Assembly: GCA_905236675.1 (NCBI GenBank)
Contig: CAJOND010000003.1
Span: 16,688-80,687, forward strand
DNA from: Candidatus Rifleibacteriota bacterium
GTDB taxonomy: Bacteria; Muiribacteriota; Ozemobacteria; Ozemobacterales; Ozemobacteraceae
Reading direction: 5' to 3'
DNA: 64,000 bases
How positions within the stretch are numbered: position 1 is the stretch's first letter; each line of letters begins with the position of its first letter. This document shows, one piece after another, positions 44,614 to 54,275 of this stretch. The notes below the pieces were generated by a model. That model did not search any database, was not told the origin of the DNA, and was given only the letters and a program-made list of their open reading frames with translations. A program made the translations under genes and the position numbers.

Positions 44614-44831
44614 TTATAACGCCAATTTATATTCTTTGAATTTATCCAATAGCTGTTCTTTTGATAAATCTATTGATTTTGCAGCTTGATCTAAAGTAAT
44701 CATTCCTTGTTTTATCATGTCGTAGAAAGCACTAAGCTTGCCTTCTTTTTTGCTGTCTTCCATAAAATCATTAACAGCTTTGCACATATCGATAATACCT
44801 GTAAGGTTATATTGATTTGATTTTATAATGC
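44614..44831 (-). pseudogene. 3' remnant of an Rpn-family gene (fragment 2)
   Basis: The minus-strand frame ending at 44614 gives MCKAVNDFMEDSKKEGKLS, then MIKQGMITLDQAAKSIDLS and FKEYKLAL. It is nearly identical to fragment 1 and has the same position relative to the next rpn copy, so fragment plus gene were duplicated as one unit. Confidence 0.8.
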
Positions 44832-45251
44832 TAGATTATATTGCTTAAACCCAGCAAGAAGTTGCTTTTTGGTTAGACCTAAAGATTTTGCAGCCTGTTC
44901 AACAGTTAGAAGACCTTGTTTTATAATTTTATATAAGGCGTTAAATTCTCCTTCTTTTCTTCCTTCTTTTATCCCTTCTTTTTTGAATATTTCTTTGTCA
45001 TTTTCACGGTCGTAGTCTCTAAATGATTTGGTCATTTTAATAATCTCCTCTAGAGTATTTATATGGTTGTATTTGTCGTTATCAAAGATAACAGAAAGAT
45101 ATCTTCGCAAGAAAGTATCAAACTTATTCCTGTAGTCAGGATTCTTTATGATTTCTTTTAGCTCGTTCAAAAACTCAGTAAATAAATCAGTGCTTGCAAC
45201 CCTCTGTAGCTTCATTGTTGCAACAACAGAATTAGCTAAACCGTCAAGCAC
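44823..45251 (-). pseudogene. N-terminally truncated Rpn-family gene
   Basis: 142 residues from a GTG at 45251, matching only the C-terminal half of the family: a helical region (VIFDNDKYNHINTLEEIIKM), a KEGIKEGRKEGE charged hinge and IKQGLLTVEQAAKSLGLTKK, then FKQYNLAL as in the full copy at 43189. The nuclease core is missing. Translation may still occur. Confidence 0.75.
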
Positions 45252-45347
45252 GGTATCTTTTTAAGCTACTAATATTTCAAATATTTTAAGCCATTGACTA
45301 GACAATAAATAACAACGACAACCAACAACGACAACCAACAACAATAA

Positions 45348-45893
45348 TTACTTCTTATTATATTCGATTACGCAGCTATGTTTTTTAGTTTCTTTGTCGT
45401 AGTTGATTGAAACTAACACAATGTTATTCAAATAGTCTTTAAGCTTGCCCTGATAGCGTTTTTCTTTTATCTGTTTTATGCCTGTTTCGGCATCTTTATT
45501 CACTTTAAGCTCTATAATCATAGCAGGCTTGTCGCAGAATTTGCTTGGAATAAGTGTTAAGTCAGCAAAGCCTTTTCCTGTTGAAACTCACGAATCATTA
45601 TATAGTCGCTTCTAGCATAATAATAAGCTATATTTATAGCACAGGCTAAGGATTCTTCGTTGTTATAGCTTAATACAGAAGTTTCATCCTCATGGGCTAT
45701 TTCTAAGGTTTTAGCTACTTTTTCTGCATTACCGTTAATTGTATCTTTTATAAGAGTCTTAGATCTTTCCAAAACTTCGGAAATCTTGCTGTTTTTGTAG
45801 CTATCTCTTATGGCTGTTCCAAACTCTTCTGCTATTTCTTTGTTTGGGACGTATACTTCTTTGTTTTGAAAGTCATAAGCAAGGTAGCCTAAA
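45348..45893 (-). pseudogene. 3' part of an AAA-ATPase-like/PD-(D/E)XK (PDDEXK_9) gene, frameshifted
   Basis: Minus-strand reading gives a helical segment (GYLAYDFQNKEVYVPNKEIA, LERSKTLIKDTINGNAEKVA) and, after a missing base near 45585, GKGFADLTLIPSKF and MIIELKVNKDAETGIKQIKE: the D...ExK active site of the PDDEXK_9 domain found at the end of AAA-ATPase-like family proteins. The 5' two thirds, including the P-loop domain, are absent; the homology stops at about 45890, where a different truncated gene begins on the other strand. Confidence 0.82.
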
Positions 45894-45908
45894 TGAACAA
45901 TCAGAAAA

Positions 45909-46799
45909 TTGTTTGGTTACTACGGTTCCAAGGGTATTGTTCTAAAAGAAGAAACATTTGAAGAAAATTTGGGATTGAGAACAGAGGAAGGGGAATATAA
46001 CTTGATGGCACAACTTCTTTCAGACAATTCTCATATACCTGTTAGAGTATCAATATTTACAGGAACTTCAAAAGGTTCTGATTTATTCTCTGTTCGTGAG
46101 TTTGGAAATGACTGTATTCTTTATACCCTTGATGAACTGATAAGATATGGAGATGTGCTCAATATTATTCAAGCAGACGAAAGGAATCGGGTAGTAGAAA
46201 GGAAAGAAGTCCAGTTGTTTGATGATAAGTCTTTTCGTGAAGCAATTATTAATGCAATTTTACATAATTTATGGGTCGAATGTAATGAGCCTATTATCAC
46301 TGTGTTTTCTAATAGAATTGAAATATTGTCTAGGGGAACACTGGCACCTAAACAAACTTTGGAAGGTTTTTACCGTGGAAGATCTATTCCTGTAAATAGG
46401 AAACTATCTGAAATATTTATTCAACTACATATAAGTGAAAAATCAGGAAGAGGAGTACCTAAGATTGTAGAAACTTATGGGCGAAGTGCGTTTACCTTTG
46501 AAGAAAATGCAATTACTGTAACCATACCTTTTAACTGGATAAATAAAATTGGTAATAAAGTTGGCGATAAGGTTGGTGATAAAGTTGGTAATAAAAATAT
46601 GACCCTTAACGCAACTAGACAAAGGATCTTGTCCGAAATGAGAAATAATCCTAATGTTACAAAAGCTAATCTACAGAAGTTACTTAAGCTAAGTAGCACT
46701 GCAATAGATAATAATATTGCGTTTTTAAGAAAAAATGGGCACATAGACAGAATAGGTTCTAATAAAACTGGTTATTGGAAGGTTATTGACAAAAATTGA
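45909..46799 (+). pseudogene. N-terminally truncated ATP-binding AlbA_2/HATPase_c_4-type regulator
   Basis: 296 residues from a TTG at 45909; a stop codon lies 15 bp upstream in frame. The remaining part has FREAIINAILHNLWVECNEP and FSNRIEILSRGTLAP (GHKL-like ATP-binding fold) and a C-terminal winged helix (NATRQRILSEMRNNPNVTKA). A VGNKVGDKVGDKVG-type repeat (about residues 216-232) links them. Family members start with an AlbA_2 DNA-binding domain of about 130 residues that is missing here. It could still be expressed as a short form. It abuts the other truncated gene head to head. Confidence 0.75.
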
Positions 46800-47259
46800 T
46801 TATTGGCTGAAAGGGAGAAAGCGGAGAAATTCTTGAAGAATGCGTTAGGTAGATTACCAGAAGATAAATTGTGTAATAGGTGAGAACTGCCCACACGAGA
46901 GCTTGTCCGAAAACTAAGGTTTTCGACCCAAAATTAGATTTGTCTAATTACTTAAAAATCCCCCTTAATCCCCCTTTACAAAAGGGGGTAAGGACAATTG
47001 CTAGTGCACTAAGATTTTTGCAAATTCTTAGTTTTTAGACAGCCTCTCGAAAGTGGGGGAAGTGGCTTTTGCGTAGCAAAAGACGAAAGGGGTTCGTGGG
47101 GTTGTCAGATAAAACCCCTTCGTCACTACGTGACAGCTCAGCAGCGGTTACACATCCTGTGACCGCTTGCACGCCACCATCCTTGGTGGCAGCCCCAACA
47201 ATGTAAAGCATTTTTGTGGAGCATCTTAGATTGCTTAAAAGACGGAAATAGTAGAAAGT
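46800..47259. other. 460-bp region without genes, repeat-rich
   Basis: No coding region seen. A hairpin CCCCCTTT-ACA-AAAGGGGG (46970-46988) inside a TCCCCCTTAATCCCCC motif, and an inverted copy of the large palindromic element (47050-47199), fill most of it. The start codon of the flippase pseudogene follows. Confidence 0.65.
47050..47199. repeat. Large palindromic dispersed element, inverted copy
   Basis: Read on the minus strand: GGGGCTGCCACC-AAGGA-TGGTGGC, then GCTGTCACG-TAG-TGACGAAGGGG, and GCTTTTGCGTAGCAAAAG at the other end. The plan matches the copies at 16755, 17347, 19073 and 19421. Confidence 0.72.
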
Positions 47260-48782
47260 ATGTTAGACGATTTAAAAAACAACATATCAAAACATCAGCT
47301 TAAATACGGTGCCTTGCTGTCTTATGCCCAGATGGGGTTAGGCATATTGATAGCCCTGCTTTACACGCCCTATATGATTCGTATGCTTGGAAAGAGTGAA
47401 TACGGATTATATAGCACTGTATCTTCTACTATTTCTATGCTTTCTATTTTGAATCTTGGTTTAAATGCCGGTTATATAAGATATTTCGCTAGATATAGAA
47501 CCAATAACGATAATCAGTCTATATATAGGTTAAATGGTTTATATCTTTTGATATTTTTAATAATAGGTTTTGTCGCCCTTGTTTGTGGGCTTGTTATGAG
47601 CTTCAATTTGGATTTTATTTTCAGCAATGGTTTAACGGCAGAAGAATATGATGTTGCCAGAATCTTGGCTCTGCTCGTTACTTTCAATATGGCTTTTTCT
47701 TTCCCTGCCAGTGTTTTTTCAACGATTATATCTGCTCATGAAAGATTCGTATTTCTTAAAACAATAGCGATGATTAGAAGTGCTTTAACGCCAGCAATAA
47801 TGTTGCCAATACTATATTATGGCTACAAGTCAATTACTATGGTGACAGTATCGGTTGTTCTTTCTCTCCTGGTTGACTTTTGGTATTATATCTATTGTAG
47901 AAATGTATTAAAAGCCAAGTTTTATTTTGATAACTTCGAGGAAGGTATTTTAAAAAGTCTCTTTGCCTATACTTTTTTTATTGCTTTAAACGGTATATTT
48001 GATCAGATTACATGGAGCGTAGACAAGTGTATTCTTGCTAGATATAGGGGCACTGTTGCGATAGCTGTTTATTCCGTAGCCTACTCCCTGTATATGTTTT
48101 ACCAGAGCATGAGCTGTAGCATATCGGGCGTTTTCACTCCACATATTCACGCTATAGTTAACGAAAAGAACATAAATATTGAAAACAGGAACAAAAATCT
48201 TACCGAATTATTTGTCAGAATAGGGAGAATACAGTTTCTAGTTGTAGCCTTGATTACATCAGGTTTTTATTTTTTCGGAAAGCAATTCCTGGTGTTTTGG
48301 GTTGGCAACGGTTATGACGAATCCTATTATATTACCTTTATGTTTATGGCTTCAGCTTCTATAGCCTTGATTCAGAATACTGGAATAGAGATTCAGAGGG
48401 CTTTAAACCTGCACCAGTTCAGAAGCCTTTTACTGTTCGCCACTTCTATTATGAATTTAATAATTTCTATATATCTTTGCCAGTTGTATGGTGCTATCGG
48501 CTGTGCAATAGGGACAGTAATTGTTCTGCTGTTCGGTCCCGGGCTTGTTTTGAATATTTTCTACCATAAAAAATGTGGTCTTAATATCATTTGTTCTGGA
48601 AGAATATATTGAGAGTTAGTCTGGGGCTGGTGCCTCCAGTTGCTTTAATGCTTCTTGCTAGTAACTATATACAATTCAACCCAAAACCCAATTTTATTGG
48701 TGGAATTGTGCTTTACACGCTTTCCTACTGTATTTCCATGTGGTTGTTTTCGTTAAATTCTTATGAGAAAGGCTTGGTTTAA
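47260..48782 (+). pseudogene. Wzx-type flippase 2, frameshifted near the 3' end
   Basis: The first 450 codons (47260-48612) encode a typical MOP-superfamily flippase: GALLSYAQMGLGILIALLYTPYMIRML (in part), then about 12 helices, with WVGNGYDESYY in the middle. Near 48590 the frame changes by one base: NIFYHKKCGLNIIC should continue as FWKNILRVSLGLVPP, which reads on in the next frame to 48782 (SYEKGLV). Joined, the protein would have about 507 residues, the normal length. It could be a real mutation or a base-calling error. The GC content is higher than that of flippase 1. Confidence 0.8.
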
Positions 48783-48784
48783 AG

Positions 48785-49734
48785 AAACACTGCCTTTTAT
48801 GTGGCGATTTCTCAATTGAATACGGTGCTATTATATTCCTAGAAGATGATGTCGTTGTTGCTCCTGGGTATTATCGATATGTTAAAGCTGCTGTAAAATA
48901 CTATTGTGATGCTGATAAAGTGTTAGGAATATCATTATATGCTCAGAAATGGGTTTCTGATATGAGCAGAGATTTTATCCCAGCTCATAATGGCTTAGAT
49001 ACTTTTTTCTTGCAGAGAGATGTTAGTCATGGACAATGCTGGATTGGAGATAAATGGAGGAAATTCAGAGACTGGTATGATGAGCACGAAAACTCTGTTC
49101 CTGTGTATGACAAGAGAGTTCCACCTTGCGTGTATAAGTGGAAATCTAAAGACTCTTGGAGCAAATATATAAGCTTTTTCATGGTGGAAGCAGATATGTA
49201 TTATGTTTGCCCTTATTATTCTTATGCTACAAATCTGTCAGAAGTTGGAATTCACGCAAGCAAAACAACTGATATATGTCAAGTTCCTCTTTCAGAAAAT
49301 ACAAGTTTAGATTTTAGATTTGGCAAATTCAGCGAAAGTATTATTTATGATGCCATATTTGAAAGGCAAGATAGATTTGTCGAGTCTATATACAATATTC
49401 CTATTGAAAAAATATGTATAGATATAAATGGTATGAAATATGACTGGTCAGGTTATAAGTATATTTTGCGACTAAGGATTTAAAATATAAGAAGCTAGTC
49501 TCTTTTGGTGCAAACATGGAACCTATCGAAAATAATATACCATACTCCGTCCCTGGATTTGCAATAAAACTTTATGAGATTCCTAGCAACTATGTTCCTC
49601 CAAAAACAGGAGACGAAATAGCTAAAATTAATCAAAACTCTTTAGTTATGGGGCGTATTTTGAATAGATTTCCAACAAAATATCTGTTTCATAACCTTTT
49701 AACAAGAATAAAGAGAAAGCTATTCGGGAAATAG
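48785..49734 (+). pseudogene. Glycosyltransferase gene, 5'-truncated and frameshifted
   Basis: In frame from about 48785: FSIEYGAIIFLEDDVVVAPGYY (in part), with the EDD metal site of a GT-A fold, through RDVSHGQCWIGDKW to a stop at 49483. A one-base shift near 49460 restores YFATKDLKYKKLVSFGANME and the tail ends with KRKLFGK at 49734. The N-terminal nucleotide-binding strand is missing and no start codon or RBS is evident. FLEDDVVVAP is typical of GT2/GNT-I-like enzymes. A second remnant of the tail is at 44200-44439. Confidence 0.82.
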
Positions 49735-49793
49735 ATATAATTCTTGATTTATAACAATATATCTGATAATTTAATCATATTAGGAGACAGACA

Positions 49794-50549
49794 ATGGATA
49801 GATTTCCAACAAAATTGAATAATAGCCCATTAGTAGAATCTATATGCGAACTAAGATTCAATACTATTTTGCCTTCGGAAACAATAATTGGTATCGTTTT
49901 TCAATCTGTTTCTCCTTTGTTGGATAATCCTAAAATAGTGAATTTGCCTCTTTTTCAAATGCCTATTATGGCAAGAAATAACATTCCTGATATTGATTAT
50001 CAAGCATTACAGCAAATAATTAGTGGCGATTTTGTTATTGGTGTTGGGACAAAGGTAGTAACTTTTTCTCAAAGAAAACCTTATACTGGTTGGGATATAT
50101 ATTCAAAACTCATTTTAAATGTAATAACTAAATTAATAGAATGTAAACTTTTTAAAGAAATTACAAGAGTTGGTTTAAGATATGTTAATATACTAGACTG
50201 CTCTTTATATGAAGCCACGAATTTTAAATTGAGTTATTCTGGTAAGGTTATAACAAATGCAACGACTTCTATGACAAGATTAGAAGAACGCTTAGATGAT
50301 TCCTTAGTTTTAGTTTTTAATTTAAATAATAATGTCTTAGTTGGGGTAAACCATCAAAAACCTAGAAAAGCTTCTATGATAGATATTGATGTAATACAAA
50401 ATATCAATATAACATTTAACGATGACGAAGGGAGTCTTATACTCAATAGTTCGATTAACAAATTACATGATATACTTAATGAAAGATTTTTTTATATTCT
50501 AGATGATAATTATCTAAATTCCTTAGGTCCTATCTATGTAAAGGAATAA
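49794..50549 (+). CDS. TIGR04255-family protein
   Basis: 251 residues. The opening NNSPLVESICELRF and the later TRVGLRYVNILD match the sparse TIGR04255 family, whose function is not known but which turns up in accessory and defence-like regions. TAGGAG lies upstream of the ATG. No membrane helix or catalytic motif is seen. It begins a compact three-gene unit (next gene 1 bp away, third 12 bp further) between the glycosyltransferase remnant and a toxin-antitoxin pair. Confidence 0.8.
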   Translation: MDRFPTKLNNSPLVESICELRFNTILPSETIIGIVFQSVSPLLDNPKIVNLPLFQMPIMARNNIPDIDYQALQQIISGDFVIGVGTKVVTFSQRKPYTGWDIYSKLILNVITKLIECKLFKEITRVGLRYVNILDCSLYEATNFKLSYSGKVITNATTSMTRLEERLDDSLVLVFNLNNNVLVGVNHQKPRKASMIDIDVIQNINITFNDDEGSLILNSSINKLHDILNERFFYILDDNYLNSLGPIYVKE

Positions 50550-50550
50550 T

Positions 50551-51198
50551 ATGGACTATTTATTAATAAGTATAATTCTTTCTATTTTATCGACTCCTGA
50601 ATTAGCTATTTATTTGCCAAATTCTAGTAATGCATATCTACCTAATGCTTTTGGCGACAATTATGAAGTGATTAATACTGATTTTATTAATGAAAATCAG
50701 TTTGATTTTTTCCGTTATGACGGCTCAGACTATATTAATATTTACCCAATGGATTATATTGAAAACTATAAAAAGCATACAAATACAAATCAGTATGAAG
50801 AATCTAGTATTGTAAAAATTCCCATTTCTAATAAGATTAATAATATAAGTTACAATACTATATTCGATAATAAGTTTAATTCTATAATAGAAGACGGTTT
50901 AGAAAGATTTAAAATATTAAATAATTGTGATTATTCTTTTATTGAAAAAAGCATTCCTTTTCTTAACACAATATCTAAAATAGATTTCATAAACGATAAA
51001 AAGTTATTTTTTAGAAATGATTCAGTAAAGGCTAAAGTTTTTTTTAAAAATCATGAATATTCGTTAAAATATGATTTTAATTGTCCTGATATTGTTATGA
51101 TGTCAACTTTTAAAGAAATATATAATAAAGAAACATTAGTTATTAATGATGCCTATATTGATGATTTGAAATCAATATCTAGTTTTATAAAAAATTAA
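50551..51198 (+). CDS. Unknown protein, second gene of the TIGR04255 unit
   Basis: 215 residues. MDYLLISIILSILSTPELAI is a possible N-terminal hydrophobic anchor or signal, weak for either. The rest is polar and Asn- and Tyr-rich with beta propensity (SNAYLPNAFGDNYEVINTDF). AAGGA precedes the ATG, 1 bp after the TIGR04255 stop. No family recognised. Confidence 0.65.
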   Translation: MDYLLISIILSILSTPELAIYLPNSSNAYLPNAFGDNYEVINTDFINENQFDFFRYDGSDYINIYPMDYIENYKKHTNTNQYEESSIVKIPISNKINNISYNTIFDNKFNSIIEDGLERFKILNNCDYSFIEKSIPFLNTISKIDFINDKKLFFRNDSVKAKVFFKNHEYSLKYDFNCPDIVMMSTFKEIYNKETLVINDAYIDDLKSISSFIKN

Positions 51199-51210
51199 AA
51201 AGTTTTATTA

Positions 51211-51744
51211 ATGAAAAATATAAATATAATACTAAATGATTGTGGATTTGTTAGAGAAACTGAGCTGAATTTGCTATCTTTAATAAATCAAGGAAATGAA
51301 ATAGAAGATATAATCTATAAGATAATTCCTGAGAAAAATACCAGAACAGAATTATTTGGGTTGTCTGTTTATTTATATGGTTTTAAACCAATAAAAAGAA
51401 AATTTGATTTTGATTTTTATTTCTACTGTAATAAAACTTATGAAAAAAATATCTATTATGAACGTACAAAAGAATATTTTACCTTTTCATATAAATATGA
51501 CCCAATAAATGATTTTGATTGGCTTAATCCATGTCATTTCATTTTTACTGTTAGGGATAGAGAAGGAGTTAACATACCAAGAAATCATAAGGGGCAAAGT
51601 AAATCCGAGCAAAATAAAAATAAAGCTATTGCTAGTTTTATTTTTGAAGAATTCCTTATTCATACGGTATGTCTTGATTCTTCTTCTCTTCGTAAATGGG
51701 ATATAAAAGATAATTATTTACTAGAACAAAATGCCCAACTATAG
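51211..51744 (+). CDS. Unknown protein, third gene of the TIGR04255 unit
   Basis: 177 residues, soluble, rich in aromatic residues (RKFDFDFYFYCNKTY, YFTFSYKYDP). An acidic/polar loop with RDREGVNIPRNHKGQSKSEQ lies in the second half. No family recognised and no catalytic motif stands out. Its tight spacing with the two genes before it suggests a joint function. Confidence 0.62.
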   Translation: MKNINIILNDCGFVRETELNLLSLINQGNEIEDIIYKIIPEKNTRTELFGLSVYLYGFKPIKRKFDFDFYFYCNKTYEKNIYYERTKEYFTFSYKYDPINDFDWLNPCHFIFTVRDREGVNIPRNHKGQSKSEQNKNKAIASFIFEEFLIHTVCLDSSSLRKWDIKDNYLLEQNAQL

Positions 51745-52021
51745 ATTAGCAAACATTTCAAAATCTTCACTACATTTATAACCATAAAAATAAAAAAATA
51801 ATATGAGATTTAAACTGTAACTTTTACTAATTAGTATCTGCTCAATATAAAAAGAAATTATATTAAAACACTATTTGATATGAATATTGTTTCTGGTTTT
51901 GATATATTATGTTATAACAATGCAAGGTAATGTGACGATATAAAGCGAGTTTTAGAAAAATTGCCCTGCATTTTGAGTGACATAATGTATAAATTTCATA
52001 AACCTGTCTAGGGTAACTTCA

Positions 52022-52174
52022 ATGATTTTAACAAGTCTTGCAAAAAGAGGCAATGGTATGGGTATGATAAGGGCAAAACTAGCTGAAACAACTATTATGG
52101 CTATAGCTTTGTCTGTCCTTGTAACAAATTTATTTTCTTTCTGTTACAAATATTTTTTTCTTTTATTTTATTAA
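52022..52174 (+). CDS. Possible 50-residue membrane peptide or gene remnant
   Basis: From the ATG at 52022 (AGGG upstream) the frame reads GNGMGMIRAKLAETTIMAIA and then a hydrophobic helix with LSVLVTNLFSFCYKYFFLLF. It resembles the last membrane helix of a larger transporter more than an independent gene. No homologue recognised. Confidence 0.3.
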   Translation: MILTSLAKRGNGMGMIRAKLAETTIMAIALSVLVTNLFSFCYKYFFLLFY

Positions 52175-52293
52175 TTGCGAAAATTTCTGTTCTGAACCTT
52201 TTACATGGATAGAATTTCCCGATGAATAAAATTCTGACCTTCTGTTGAGCAGACACTTATTATATCTATGACTTAAAAAGTAATGGGGATATT

Positions 52294-52422
52294 ATGGATT
52301 TGATTAATAAGATTGAATTAAATTATTTACATGAGCGTGAGCATATAAAAAGGCTACTTCCTGAAATTCAGAAACATAGCTGTTATGAGTTTTTAAGAAG
52401 AGAGGTTAGAGATAAGGGGTAA
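52294..52422 (+). CDS. Possible 42-residue peptide or gene remnant
   Basis: ATG at 52294 with GGGGAT upstream. The charged helical peptide LINKIELNYLHEREHIKRLL ends in a purine-rich repeat that supplies its stop codon. It may be the start of a gene whose rest has been replaced by the repeat. Confidence 0.3.
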   Translation: MDLINKIELNYLHEREHIKRLLPEIQKHSCYEFLRREVRDKG

Positions 52423-52553
52423 GAGATAAGAGAAGAATGGCTTGAATTATTTTTACTATGGTTATATCTGGATAGAATTTTATTTGCTAAATATAACATT
52501 AAAATTTATAATATAACAAAGTAATGTTAAATTATAAATTTAGGTGATATATT

Positions 52554-53534
52554 ATGAAAAGAATATTGGATTGCTTAAAAACTTATATTGATGATGATGC
52601 TTCAGTGAAAAATTGGAATAAAGAAGCCAAGAAAAAGTTTTCCTTGGTGATAGCTTCATCGTTCAATTTCTATCTGATAAATCTACTTGAAACAGATTTT
52701 ATCCTTCTTGAACCTTTAGTAACATTTACTGTCGATAAGCTTGAAAAGGACATTCTTTTTATCGAGAACAAAACAGAGTTACCTTGTGTTTTAGCTTTAA
52801 ACAAAATATCAACATATATGCAGAAGAAGTTTATTAAAGATAAAGTTGCATTTGTTGTTGAAGATAATCAGCTAAGCATTCCTTTTCTTGTCTTAAAAGT
52901 TAGAATAATATTGCAAAATCTGAAAGAAATTGAAAGTATAGAAAAATTCACTCCTTTTTTTCAGCTAGTATATTTATATCTTTTGTATTCAGATGAAAAA
53001 GAATTTTCAATTTTCGATTTGTCAAAAAATCTTGAAATATCCTCAATGAGTGTATTGAGAGCAATGAATCACTTTGAAAAACTTGGGTTAGTTAAATCTG
53101 AAATAGGTGGTTATACAAATAGGAAAAGATTGTTTTATAAAATTGACCAAGAGCATTTTTATAAAATTGGAAAACAATATTTGGATAACCCAGTCAAAGA
53201 GGTTTTGTATGTTAACGATATTCCAGATAATATAAAAATATTAAAAAGTGATTTGACAGCTCTAAATAAAAAAACAATGATTTCAGAATCAAATAGAAAA
53301 ATATATGCAACCTACCAAAATTTAAAACAGCTTAGAAAATATGAAATTTCAGAGGAATTATCAAACGATATAAACTCCCCTATGGTTCAAATAATGAAAT
53401 ATGATGTCACTCTTTTGACAAAAGATGATTGTGTTGACCCAATAACTCTGATAAGCGGATTAAAAGAAAGAGATGAAAGAATAGAAATGGCAATATCTGA
53501 AATGATGGAGGGCTATAAATGGTTCACGGAATAG
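52554..53534 (+). CDS. MarR-like winged-helix antitoxin of an AbiEii-type system
   Basis: 326 residues. A winged helix sits in the middle (about 145-200, FSIFDLSKNLEISSMSVLRA, LGLVKSEIGGYTNRKRLFYK), flanked by helical regions. The gene overlaps the nucleotidyltransferase toxin by 16 bp, antitoxin first, the usual order for type IV toxin-antitoxin modules in which the antitoxin represses the operon. Function as antitoxin is inferred from this pairing. Confidence 0.78.
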   Translation: MKRILDCLKTYIDDDASVKNWNKEAKKKFSLVIASSFNFYLINLLETDFILLEPLVTFTVDKLEKDILFIENKTELPCVLALNKISTYMQKKFIKDKVAFVVEDNQLSIPFLVLKVRIILQNLKEIESIEKFTPFFQLVYLYLLYSDEKEFSIFDLSKNLEISSMSVLRAMNHFEKLGLVKSEIGGYTNRKRLFYKIDQEHFYKIGKQYLDNPVKEVLYVNDIPDNIKILKSDLTALNKKTMISESNRKIYATYQNLKQLRKYEISEELSNDINSPMVQIMKYDVTLLTKDDCVDPITLISGLKERDERIEMAISEMMEGYKWFTE

Positions 53535-54268
53535 AAAGATTTAAATCTGAGTTTTCACAATTTGCTGAACAATACGTTTTGATTGGTGGAAGTGCCTGTA
53601 GTCTTATATTGGAAGATTTAAACAGTGAATTTAGGGCAACTAAGGATTTAGATATCGTTCTAGTTGTAGAGGCTTTAAAAGAAGATTTCGTCAAAGCCTT
53701 CTGTGATTTCATTGAAAAAGGTGGTTACGAACATATAAATAAGAACAAAGAAAATCAATATTACAGATTTTCCAAGCCTAAAGATGATAATTTTCCCGCT
53801 ATGCTAGAACTTTTTTCTAGAAGGCCCGATTATTTGAAAAATATAGAAACAAGACTTGCTCCAATTCACATAAGCGATGATGTAATAAGCCTTTCGGCGA
53901 TTTTACTAGATGATGATTATTACAGTTTAATAACTACTGGTTCTGTTAAGGTAGATAATATTAGTGTTTTGAGAATTGAATACTTGCTTTTATTTAAAAT
54001 GAAAGCTTGGCTTGATTTATCAGAACGTAAAAATAAAGGAGAAAATATAGATAGCAAAAATATTAAAAAGCATATAAATGATGTAATAAGACTAACTATC
54101 AATTTAGACAGTGCTGATTCTGTCGTTTTGCCAGATAGAATAAAAGAAGATGCTACAAGATTTTTAGCTGAGATGGAAAATAATCCAGTTAATTTGAAAT
54201 CCTTAAAAATCAGTAATATCAAGTATAGCGACATAATTGAGCGAATTAAAAAATGTTTGGGCTTGTAA
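53519..54268 (+). CDS. Nucleotidyltransferase toxin, AbiEii/AbiGii family
   Basis: 249 residues. The polymerase-beta-like signature is complete: GGSA (residues 23-26) and KDLDIVL with Asp43 and Asp45, and the downstream LLFKMKAWLDLSERKNKG helix carries the Lys and Asp of the family. Characterised relatives transfer nucleotides to tRNA or other RNA and block growth until the antitoxin acts; several protect against phage. It sits between decayed genes and the second glycan module, where it may stabilise the locus. Confidence 0.85.
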   Translation: MVHGIERFKSEFSQFAEQYVLIGGSACSLILEDLNSEFRATKDLDIVLVVEALKEDFVKAFCDFIEKGGYEHINKNKENQYYRFSKPKDDNFPAMLELFSRRPDYLKNIETRLAPIHISDDVISLSAILLDDDYYSLITTGSVKVDNISVLRIEYLLLFKMKAWLDLSERKNKGENIDSKNIKKHINDVIRLTINLDSADSVVLPDRIKEDATRFLAEMENNPVNLKSLKISNIKYSDIIERIKKCLGL

Positions 54269-54275
54269 CTGAAAT

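Larger units (their letters stand above)
51745..52553. other. 0.8-kb region with only tiny frames
   Basis: Apart from two short candidate frames (52022-52174 and 52294-52422) I see no gene. The latter ends in a GATAAGGGGTAAGAGATAAGAG purine repeat (in part), the complement of the polypyrimidine repeats at 17506 and 19733. The sequence looks like decayed coding DNA. Confidence 0.5.
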
